64,000 nt of DNA from Sphingomonas_E sp042693015 (GTDB taxonomy: Bacteria > Pseudomonadota > Alphaproteobacteria > Sphingomonadales > Sphingomonadaceae), in NCBI RefSeq assembly GCF_042693015.1, contig NZ_CP170544.1, forward strand, positions 1,860,001 to 1,924,000. Direction: 5' to 3'. Shown piece after piece: positions 53,008 to 60,643 of the stretch. The notes under the pieces were generated by a model. The model was given only the letters and a program-made list of their open reading frames with translations, made no database searches and had not been told where the DNA came from. Every line of letters begins with the position of its first letter. Within the stretch, counting starts at the first letter, position 1. The position numbers and the translations under genes were made by a program.

Positions 53008-54278
53008 AGTCTTCCACGTTCGGTTTCCACGCGGCCGTCCTCACTCTTCTCGCCAGCACCGCCGCGGCGCCCGCCGCAGCGCCCGGCGACGCGGCCCTCG
53101 CCGCGCGGGTGGCGAAGGTGCTGGCGGCGAGCCCGGTGATCGACGGGCATAATGATCTGCCGTCCGAAATCCGCGACCGGTTCGACAGCGACGTACTGCG
53201 CGCCGATCTCCGCAAGGACGCCACCACCCTACCCCGGAAACCCGGCGAAAATCCGCTGATGACGGACATTCCCCGCGCCCGCGCGGGCCATCTCGGCGGC
53301 CAGTTCTGGTCGGTCTGGGTGCCCAACAAAGACCCCAATGCGATGAAGCTGGCGATCGAGGAGATCGACATCATCAAACGCATGGCCGCCGCTTATCCCG
53401 ATGCGTTCGAAATGGCCTACACCGCCGATGATATCGTCCGCATCCAGAAGAAGGGCCGCATCGCATCGCTGATCGGCATGGAGGGCGGCGACCAGATCGA
53501 TGGCTCGCTGGCCGCGCTCCGGCAATTCTATGCGCTCGGCGCCCGCTATCTTACGCTGACGCACGCCACCAACACCAAGCTCGCCGATTCCGCCACCGAT
53601 ACGCCGGTCTACAACGGCCTCAGTCCCCTCGGTCGCGAAGCGGTCAAGGAAATGAACCGGCTGGGCATGGCGATCGACCTCAGCCACGTCTCGCCCGCCA
53701 CGATGAAGCAGGTGCTCGAACTCAGCCGCGCACCGGTGATCTTCTCCCATTCGGGTGCGCGCGCCCTCATCGATCATCCGCGCGACGTGCCCGATGACGT
53801 GCTCGCCCTCGTCGCCCGCAACCGCGGCATCGTCATGGTCAATTTCTATCCGGGCTATGTTTCGCAGGCGCGGGCCAAATGGGATGCCGATCGCGCGGCA
53901 GAGCAGACGCGCTACAACGCCCCGCCGTTCGGTGGCCTCTATATCGGCCAGCCCGAACGCGCGAAGGAAGCGATGGCGGCGTGGGAGGCGGCGAACCCGC
54001 GCCCCAAGGTAACGGTGGCAATGGTCGCCGACCATATCGACCATATCGCCAAGGTGGCGGGCAAGGATGCCGTCGGCCTCGGCTCCGATTTTGACGGTAT
54101 CCCGGATACGCCCGAAGGCCTCGACGGCGTCCACAAATATCCCGCCCTGTTCGTCGAGCTCGCACGCCGCGGCTGGAGCGATGCCGATCTCGCCAAGCTG
54201 TCCGGCGGCAATCTGCTCCGTGTCCTGCGCGAGATCGAGCAGGTGGCAAAGCAGGAGACTTCGAAAAAGGCCGGATAA
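53004..54278 (+). CDS. M19 membrane dipeptidase
   Basis: A 424-residue exported zinc dipeptidase. It keeps the full metal site: His49 and Asp51 in VIDGHNDLP, Glu160 in IGMEGG, His228 in IDLSHVS, His249 in FSHSGARAL, and Asp362 in GLGSDFDG. Renal-dipeptidase-like enzymes cleave dipeptides with D- or dehydro- C-terminal residues, so it could release D-Glu or D-Ala from peptides. The GTG start overlaps the serine hydrolase stop. It is the last gene of the cluster, and a hairpin follows. Confidence 0.92.
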   Translation: MKSSTFGFHAAVLTLLASTAAAPAAAPGDAALAARVAKVLAASPVIDGHNDLPSEIRDRFDSDVLRADLRKDATTLPRKPGENPLMTDIPRARAGHLGGQFWSVWVPNKDPNAMKLAIEEIDIIKRMAAAYPDAFEMAYTADDIVRIQKKGRIASLIGMEGGDQIDGSLAALRQFYALGARYLTLTHATNTKLADSATDTPVYNGLSPLGREAVKEMNRLGMAIDLSHVSPATMKQVLELSRAPVIFSHSGARALIDHPRDVPDDVLALVARNRGIVMVNFYPGYVSQARAKWDADRAAEQTRYNAPPFGGLYIGQPERAKEAMAAWEAANPRPKVTVAMVADHIDHIAKVAGKDAVGLGSDFDGIPDTPEGLDGVHKYPALFVELARRGWSDADLAKLSGGNLLRVLREIEQVAKQETSKKAG

Positions 54279-54311
54279 AAATAGGGCCCGACCGGTTTCC
54301 CGATCGGGCCC
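54278..54311 (-). terminator. Hairpin terminator between the dipeptidase and fpr genes
   Basis: GGGCCCGACCGG pairs with CCGATCGGGCCC (one mismatch) around TTTC. On the minus strand the hairpin is followed by TATTTTTA, so it best serves the fpr operon. On the plus strand it lies directly after the last peptide-cluster gene but lacks a T-run. The spacer to 54478 contains no gene. Confidence 0.7.
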
Positions 54312-54478
54312 CAAGATAGAAGCCTGGCTACGCCAGAACTCCTCGGGTCGCAGCGCCATAATAACCGACGTCGCCGAGTCCGCCCACCCGCGCCGCTACA
54401 TGCTGGTCGCGGCGAATGTCGTTTTTGTCGCTGAACCGGCTCTTTTCGAGATGCCAAAACGGCAAATCGCGTAAAAAT

Positions 54479-55285
54479 CTATCCTACGAAGGCCCGTTCG
54501 ATCACGAAATGGCCCGGTTTCGCGTTGGAGCCCTCCGAAAATCCCAGCCGCTCCAGTTCCGCCGCAAGCTCGCGGATCATCGCCATGCTACCACACAGCA
54601 TCACCCGATCGAGCTCGGGGTCGAGCTTGCGCGGGCCGGTGAGCCCTTCGAACAGCCGGCCATTCTCGATCAGCGCCGGAATACGCCCGCTCGTGTGGAA
54701 CGGCTCCCGGGTCACACTCGGTAGATAGCTGAACTGGACGAGCGCCTGGTCCTGCACCAGCGGATCATCGGCCAACTGGCTTTCCAGCGCATCGCGGAAC
54801 GCAAGGTCGCTGACATGGCGCACCGAATGGGCCAGCAGGATCTGGCCGAAGCGATCATAGATGTCGGGATCGCGCGCCACGCTCAGGAAGGGCGCGAGGC
54901 CCGTGCCCGTAGATAGCAGGAACAGCCGGCTCCCTGGCAGCAGCGCGTCCGCCACCAATGTCCCCGTCGGCTTGCGCCCCAGGAAGATATGGTCGCCCGG
55001 CTGGATCAATTGCAGCCGCGATGTCAGTGGCCCGTCCGGCACCTTGATCGACAGGAATTCCAGCTCGTCGGCATAAGCAGGGCTGGCGATCGAATAGGCA
55101 CGCAGCAGTGGCCGCCCGTCGCCCGGCAGACCGATCATCACGAATTCGCCAGATCGGAAGCGGAAGCTGGCCGGGCGGCTGATCGTGAAGCTGAACAGAT
55201 GCGCGTTCCAGTGGCGAACCGAATGCACCTCCTCCACTGAAAGCGCGGCAGACGGCGCCACCAGCTCGGTTTTGCGATCGCTCAT
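54479..55285 (-). CDS. fpr: Ferredoxin-NADP reductase
   Basis: A 268-residue flavoprotein. The FAD motif LRAYSIASPAY is near residues 60-70, the NADP-binding STGTGLAPFLSV near 125-136, and the VMLCGSMAMI segment and C-terminal FVIERAFVG complete the bacterial Fpr pattern. It moves electrons between NADPH and ferredoxin or flavodoxin. Beside a haem receptor operon it could power haem breakdown or iron release. The start overlaps the small upstream gene by 4 bp. Confidence 0.92.
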   Translation of the reverse strand: MSDRKTELVAPSAALSVEEVHSVRHWNAHLFSFTISRPASFRFRSGEFVMIGLPGDGRPLLRAYSIASPAYADELEFLSIKVPDGPLTSRLQLIQPGDHIFLGRKPTGTLVADALLPGSRLFLLSTGTGLAPFLSVARDPDIYDRFGQILLAHSVRHVSDLAFRDALESQLADDPLVQDQALVQFSYLPSVTREPFHTSGRIPALIENGRLFEGLTGPRKLDPELDRVMLCGSMAMIRELAAELERLGFSEGSNAKPGHFVIERAFVG

Positions 55286-55731
55286 GACGATGCTCCTCCT
55301 TGGGGATGATTCATGTCGACCGGCACCCTATCGAGCGCCGTCAGCTTCGGCGCGCAGGCCATCATCGCGGTCGCCACCGGCACCACGATCTCGTCGGCGA
55401 TCAGCAGTTCCAGCGTGGCGCACACCCGGCCTTCGTCGCCGCCCGCCCCCTCCGCCCACAGCTCCAGCAGCACCGCCTCATGCTCGGCGATCGTCGCGCA
55501 TTGCAGCGGCGCCAGCGCCAGTTTCTCCAGCGCATCGCGGTTGAGCAGCGCCATCGCCATGTGGAAATCGGGCAAGGCGGCCAGCACGCCCATGCGGGCA
55601 AAGGCCGGCGTCAGTGCGCCGGGCGGGCAGCGGCCCTGTCCCAGCGCATAGACCCACGCCCGCATCGCCCACAGGGTGAAGCGGGCGCCATTGCTCAGCC
55701 GCGTGACGGGCTGGTCGACGAAGCGATACAT
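55282..55731 (-). CDS. Conserved hypothetical protein in haem/iron operon
   Basis: A 149-residue protein I cannot assign. The N-terminal half has FTLWAMRAWVYALGQGRCPPGAL, and the rest is helical with several Cys and a Met-rich VATAMMACAPK. No signal peptide or membrane segment is clear. It sits between the DUF6607 gene and fpr with minimal spacing and a 4-bp overlap, so it is translated with fpr. It may be a companion of the iron system. Confidence 0.72.
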   Translation of the reverse strand: MYRFVDQPVTRLSNGARFTLWAMRAWVYALGQGRCPPGALTPAFARMGVLAALPDFHMAMALLNRDALEKLALAPLQCATIAEHEAVLLELWAEGAGGDEGRVCATLELLIADEIVVPVATAMMACAPKLTALDRVPVDMNHPQGGASS

Positions 55732-55737
55732 CGCGCC

Positions 55738-56736
55738 TCAGCTCGTCGTGACCTGGGCGATGATCGCCTTGGCCTTGGCGATCGCCTGCGCGCTCGTCAG
55801 CTTGCCGGTCCGGATATCGTCGGCAAAGGCCATCAGCCGTTCGCCCGAAGCAGATCCGGTCTCCGCCACCTCGGCAACCGACACGCCATTACCTTTGGCG
55901 ATCGCCGCATCCCAGGCGGTCCGCACTGCCGCCCAATAGTCCTTGGTCGCCGCCCAATAATCGTCGGCCGCCTTGATGTCGTAATCGCTCGCCTTGACGT
56001 AGCTGTTGAGCACCGATTCCTGGACGAACGGCACCATCTTGCCGCCGCTCACGCCGCCTTCGGGGCCCATCTTGATATTGTCCTGCCAGTGGATCCAGCC
56101 GGCGGGCGACGGGGAGTGTCGGTTGATCGCGAGATAGCGATCATAGGGCGGCGTGCGGACGGCATCGCGGCGGGCGAGCGGCCGCCAGGTCCAGTTGCTC
56201 CGCCAGCGGCGCACGCCGCCCTCGTCGGTCCACTGGCCCCAGCCGCCATAGCGGGGGCTGTCGTCGGTCTGCCACACGGTCTGCGACCAGCGGCCCTTGC
56301 GCATCCGCTCGGGCACCTCTTCCAGCTTCCACTTGCCCTCACCGGCATAGACCAGCACCGATTCCGGCTCATAGGTCCAGTCCTGCCGCCAATGCTTGAT
56401 GACCATCGATTTGCCCTTGTCGTCGGTGACGACGAGCAGGTGCTGCAGCACGATCCGGCGCGGGCTGTCCTCGACCACGCGGACGCTTTCATGCCCGCCG
56501 GAAACCTTGGGTGCGATCGGCGTATAGTCGGCGCGCCATGGGGTCGTCTCGCGGAAGTCGAAGGTCACCTTATAATCGCCGGCCATGGCGAGGATCGCGG
56601 CGCGGTCGGCCGTCAGCGAAGCGGACTCGTCCGCCGCGGCGCGGGTGGCGACGGGGCCGTCCGCCCAGGCCGGCGTGAAGGGCAAGGCGGTTGCGATGGT
56701 GGCAGCAAGCAGGCTGTTGCGCAGGAAGCGGTTCAT
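55738..56736 (-). CDS. DUF6607 family exported protein
   Basis: A 332-residue exported protein. The signal peptide ends at AWAD. The Trp-rich body reads KHWRQDWTYEPESVLVYAGEGKWKLEEVPERMRKGRWSQTVWQTDDSPRYGGWGQW, matching DUF6607, a family often placed next to haem/siderophore TonB receptors. Role unknown. It starts 22 bp after the TonB receptor stop with GGAAGAGAG upstream, so it is in that operon. Many Trp residues could bind an aromatic ligand, which is speculation. Confidence 0.8.
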   Translation of the reverse strand: MNRFLRNSLLAATIATALPFTPAWADGPVATRAAADESASLTADRAAILAMAGDYKVTFDFRETTPWRADYTPIAPKVSGGHESVRVVEDSPRRIVLQHLLVVTDDKGKSMVIKHWRQDWTYEPESVLVYAGEGKWKLEEVPERMRKGRWSQTVWQTDDSPRYGGWGQWTDEGGVRRWRSNWTWRPLARRDAVRTPPYDRYLAINRHSPSPAGWIHWQDNIKMGPEGGVSGGKMVPFVQESVLNSYVKASDYDIKAADDYWAATKDYWAAVRTAWDAAIAKGNGVSVAEVAETGSASGERLMAFADDIRTGKLTSAQAIAKAKAIIAQVTTS

Positions 56737-56758
56737 CACTTTTCTCTCTTCCGATCGA

Positions 56759-59026
56759 TCAGAAACGGGCCGTGAGCGAGACGCTCGCGTTGCGGCCGGG
56801 CTGGGTATAGGCATCGGTGACGGCCAGGTTCGCCGGCGTCGCGGCAAGGCCGCGGACATCGCTCCACCAGGCATATTTGGTGTCGAAAATGTTGAAGACG
56901 CCGGCGCGCAGCGTGAACATCTGGTTGATCTGCACGAACGCCGTCGCATCCAGAGTGGTGAAGCCCTCGGGCCGGTAGCAGGAAGGCGTGCACAGCCCTT
57001 CGGTGCGGCTCGCTTCCTTGCCGGCCGAATGGGTCGCGATCAGTTGCCCGCCGAAGCGCCCGGCGCGATCGCGATAGCCGATCCCTGCCACCAGCTTCAG
57101 CGGGTCGATGCTGAGCAAGGGCGTCTTGGTCGTGCCGTCATTGACGTCGCCGGTGGCGTAGGAAATCGCGACCGTGCCGGTGATACCGATCGCGGTCCTT
57201 CCCTCCAGCTTGCCCTCGATACCCTTGATCTTCACCCGGTCGAGATTGACGAACTGGAAGATGATCGGGTCCGCGGGCGTGCCGGCGTGCGTGCCCACTT
57301 GCTCCTGGCTGATGAAATTCTTGTATTTGCCCCAGAAGCCGGTGACGCTGGCATCCAGCCACTGGCTGCCATAGCGCAAGCCCCCTTCCAGCGTCTCGCT
57401 CGTCTCCGGCTTCAGATCCGGGTTGGGGATCGACTTGTAGGCGAAGAACGGCGAGGTCGGGTTCTCGAAGAACTGGTTCACCTGGCTCGGCAGCGGCGCC
57501 TTGAAGCCGCGGGCATAGTTGGCGAACAGGCTCGCCCCGCCGCCGATCCGGCCGACCACGCCGATCTTGGGCGAAAGCCGCGATCCATCCTGCTTGGCCG
57601 CCGCGAAGTTCGGCAGCAGCGGATCGTCCTTGGGCGAAAGATCGTAATAATCGAAACGCAGCGCCGGGAAGACGGAAATCGCGCCGTCCGCCAGCGTGAT
57701 CTCGTCCGCCACGAAGACACCCGCCAGCGTGTAATCGGTGACGGGGAAGGCGCGGCTCGGGAAGGTATCGGGCGCCGTCGGCACGGTGCCGTCGCGCAGC
57801 CCCTTCTGCCGCGTCACCGAAATGTCCGCGCCATAGACAAGCTTGTGGCCGATCGATCCCGTCTCGAAATCGCTCCGCGCCTCTGCGCTCGCGCCAATCA
57901 CCCGGTTCTGGAAGATGTTGAGGCGGGTGCGATCGGCTGCGGTGTTGCGGTCCTCCGCCGTGAACTGCCGGCTCTCACTGTCCTGATACCAGAGCGCGAT
58001 CTGCGCCGAGTCTATCGCGCCGCTGCCCTGATAGCGCCAGTCGAACGACACGCGCGTCCGCTCGGTGCTGTCCGCCGCGGTCAGGCCGATCACGGCGGTG
58101 GCCGGCAACACGCCCGAAGCCGGGGTCGGCGTGATCCCGCTCAGCACATTCGTATCGACATGATCGTTCAGATAATCGACCGTCAGGCGCAGGCGGTGCG
58201 CATCGTTGGGTGTCCAGACGATCTTGCCCAGCAGCGCATCGGACTTGGTATCCTGCGGATTGGCCTTGGTCCGGGTCGCGTTGGCGGCGTCGTTGGTGCC
58301 CTGATTTTCCAGCTCATGGCCGTCACGGCGCGTGTAGGCCGCCAGGATCGACCATGCGCCCGATTGCCCGGCGACGATGCCGGTCTCGGTGAACTGATCG
58401 GTCGCGCTGTCATAGGCCCCACGCGCCAAGGCGGTGAAGTCGCCCTGCCCGTTCAGCAGGTCCGCCGGATCGCTGGTCGTGAAGCTTACCGCGCCGGCCA
58501 AGCCGTCGCTGCCATACAGCGCGGACGCCGGCCCGCGCAGTATTTCGACCGATTTGATGAGGCTGAGGTCGACATAATCGCCACGCCCCGCCGCCTGCGC
58601 CCCAAAGCTGAAATCGTCGGGAATGCGGATGCCGTCGACCTGGATCAGCACCCGATTGCCCTCGAGCCCGCGGATGTTGAAACCCGCATTGCCGTCGCGC
58701 CCCGTCGATCCTTGCGCCGCGCCGAAGCGCGTGGGCGCACGCCGCACGCTCACGCCCGGCTCATAGCGGACGAGATCCTTGATGTCGGCGACGAGATTGT
58801 TGGCAATGGTCGTATCGTCGATCACGCTCACCGTCGCCGGCACGTCCAGGATCGAGGTCGGAATGCGGGTCGCCGTCACCGTGATGGTGTTGCGCGCATC
58901 GGCATAGAACAGCGGATCGCCATCCTGCGCCTGCGCGGAACCGATCGCCCAAAACGCCGCCAACGGCGCCGTCGCCGCCAGCAAAGCCAGTTTCGCCCGC
59001 ACGCGGCCCCCGCCTTGCTTGGTCAT
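56759..59026 (-). CDS. TonB-dependent haem/haemoglobin receptor family protein
   Basis: A 755-residue outer-membrane receptor. The signal peptide ends near SAQA. ITVTATRIPTSILDVPATVSVIDD begins the plug, and STGRDGNAGFNIRGLEGNRVLIQVDGIRIPDDFSFG is the pattern of haem/haemoglobin receptors. The barrel ends in VSLTARF. It likely imports haem. ATG 59026 is used; a GTG at 59002 with AAGGCGGGGG upstream is a real alternative. An inverted repeat 64-88 bp upstream may be an iron-response site. Downstream lie DUF6607, a small gene and fpr. Confidence 0.88.
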   Translation of the reverse strand: MTKQGGGRVRAKLALLAATAPLAAFWAIGSAQAQDGDPLFYADARNTITVTATRIPTSILDVPATVSVIDDTTIANNLVADIKDLVRYEPGVSVRRAPTRFGAAQGSTGRDGNAGFNIRGLEGNRVLIQVDGIRIPDDFSFGAQAAGRGDYVDLSLIKSVEILRGPASALYGSDGLAGAVSFTTSDPADLLNGQGDFTALARGAYDSATDQFTETGIVAGQSGAWSILAAYTRRDGHELENQGTNDAANATRTKANPQDTKSDALLGKIVWTPNDAHRLRLTVDYLNDHVDTNVLSGITPTPASGVLPATAVIGLTAADSTERTRVSFDWRYQGSGAIDSAQIALWYQDSESRQFTAEDRNTAADRTRLNIFQNRVIGASAEARSDFETGSIGHKLVYGADISVTRQKGLRDGTVPTAPDTFPSRAFPVTDYTLAGVFVADEITLADGAISVFPALRFDYYDLSPKDDPLLPNFAAAKQDGSRLSPKIGVVGRIGGGASLFANYARGFKAPLPSQVNQFFENPTSPFFAYKSIPNPDLKPETSETLEGGLRYGSQWLDASVTGFWGKYKNFISQEQVGTHAGTPADPIIFQFVNLDRVKIKGIEGKLEGRTAIGITGTVAISYATGDVNDGTTKTPLLSIDPLKLVAGIGYRDRAGRFGGQLIATHSAGKEASRTEGLCTPSCYRPEGFTTLDATAFVQINQMFTLRAGVFNIFDTKYAWWSDVRGLAATPANLAVTDAYTQPGRNASVSLTARF

Positions 59027-59089
59027 TTCCTTCACACATATCGAACCGGATCGCGGCATATCGACCTTCATCCCCCGAACAGAGTTTTT

Positions 59090-59114
59090 GCTAATGCAAT
59101 AGATTCGCATTAGC
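59090..59114. promoter_or_regulatory. Inverted repeat upstream of the haem receptor
   Basis: GCTAATGC (59090-59097) and GCATTAGC (59107-59114) are perfect arms around a 9-bp AT-rich spacer. The site lies in the promoter region of the haem receptor. Its ATGC/GCAT arms recall Fur-like boxes but do not match the E. coli consensus closely. The rest of the spacer up to 59276 shows nothing else. Confidence 0.5.
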
Positions 59115-59276
59115 TGAACCCGCTAAGGGCAGCCGATCGGAACGTCAACCGGGATTAAGCGCGCGAGATCGCACGCCGCGCTTTCCAGTGGGCGAAAAAT
59201 CGTGGGGTTGTCGAAAGGCTTGTCGGTCAGCGCGCGACTGCGCAACCGAAGGTTCCGATCAGAATGTCAGGAGGGA

Positions 59277-59352
<76 letters not shown>

Positions 59353-59383
59353 ATATCGCGGCTGCTGTGGCCGGTCTTGGTGG

Positions 59384-59459
<76 letters not shown>

Positions 59460-59542
59460 ATGCCATGGGGTTGGTTGCCCCGAAGCGAGGCGCGCCCTTA
59501 GCATCGGCCGGCGGCGAATGTAAACCGGCTTTCGCAACTTTT

Positions 59543-60643
59543 CTATCGGCCGGCCTTTTCCGCGCGGTCGATGGCCATCAGCAGGCCCAGGCACAGCATC
59601 ACCGTCATCACCGCCGATCCCCCGAACGAGACGAGCGGCAGCGGAATGCCGACCACGGGGGCCAGGCCCATCACCATCGAAAGATTGATCGCGACATAAA
59701 AGAAGATCGTCATCGAGAGCCCCGCGGCAGCCAGCCGGCCGAAGCGCGTCCGCGCCCGCATCGCCACGCGCACCGCCCAGTTCACCACCGCCAGATAGGC
59801 GATGATGACGAACAGACCGCCCAGCAGCCCCCATTCCTCCGCCATCGTCGCGAAGACGAAGTCGGTATGGCCCTCGGGCAGATAATCGAGGTGGCTCTGC
59901 GTGCCGTTGAGGAAGCCCTTGCCGAAGATCCCGCCCGATCCGATCGCGATCTTCGACTGGCTGATATGATACCCCTTGCCGAGCGGGTCCATCTCCGGAT
60001 CGAGGAAGATCAGCACGCGGTTGCGCTGATAATCATGCAGCGAGAAATAGATCACCGGCAGCGCGGCCAGGAAGGCGAGGCCCGCACCGAGATAGAGGCG
60101 CAGCGGCAGGCCGGCGAGGAAGGTCACCACCACCCCGCCCGCCAATATCATCGTCGCGGTGCCGAGGTCGGGCTGGATCAGCACCAGGAAGAATGGCACG
60201 CCGATCAGCGCCGCCGCCGGCCATACCGCGCTGAAGCGGCGGATCTCGCCCGCGGGCAGCAGATCGTAGAAGCGCGCGAGCACCAGCACGATGGCCGGTT
60301 TCATCAGTTCGGACGGCTGGAGCCTGATGAAGCCCAGGTCCAGCCAGCGCTGGCTCCCCCCGCCGACGAAGCCGAAAATCTCGACGATCACCAGCGCGAT
60401 CAGGATCACCGTATAGACCGGGAAGACCGCCGCCTTGATCTGCTCCTCGCGCAGCCGCGACAGCAGGACCGCGCCGAAAAGGAAGGCGAAGAAGCGGATG
60501 CCCTGCGAAAGCGCCCAGGGCTTCAGGCTACCGCCGGCCGCCGAATAGAGCACGGTCAGGCCGAAGCCGCCGATCGCGATCACCGTCAGGATCAGTTTCC
60601 ATGGCAGGACGGCCAGCGGTGCCGGAACCAGCGGATCGCGCAT
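59543..60643 (-). CDS. rodA: Rod shape-determining protein RodA
   Basis: A 366-residue SEDS-family glycosyltransferase with about ten membrane helices. Key segments are QRWLDLGFIRLQPSELMKPAIVL and HTDFVFATMAEEWGLLGGLFVI, then a PLPLVSFGGSAVM motif near the C-terminus. It polymerises lipid II into glycan strands in the elongasome together with PBP2. The start overlaps the mrdA stop, so both proteins are made together. Confidence 0.95.
   Translation of the reverse strand: MRDPLVPAPLAVLPWKLILTVIAIGGFGLTVLYSAAGGSLKPWALSQGIRFFAFLFGAVLLSRLREEQIKAAVFPVYTVILIALVIVEIFGFVGGGSQRWLDLGFIRLQPSELMKPAIVLVLARFYDLLPAGEIRRFSAVWPAAALIGVPFFLVLIQPDLGTATMILAGGVVVTFLAGLPLRLYLGAGLAFLAALPVIYFSLHDYQRNRVLIFLDPEMDPLGKGYHISQSKIAIGSGGIFGKGFLNGTQSHLDYLPEGHTDFVFATMAEEWGLLGGLFVIIAYLAVVNWAVRVAMRARTRFGRLAAAGLSMTIFFYVAINLSMVMGLAPVVGIPLPLVSFGGSAVMTVMLCLGLLMAIDRAEKAGR

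Noticed and set aside
54278..54311. Strong terminator for the peptide cluster on the plus strand
   Set aside because: The hairpin is well placed but lacks a T-run on the plus strand. It fits the fpr operon better, so it is assigned to the minus strand.
56585..59113. 842-residue open frame on the plus strand
   Set aside because: It is the antisense of the haem TonB receptor and DUF6607 genes, has an Arg-rich and Ile/Gly-rich shadow composition, and has no family motif. The minus-strand genes explain the region fully.
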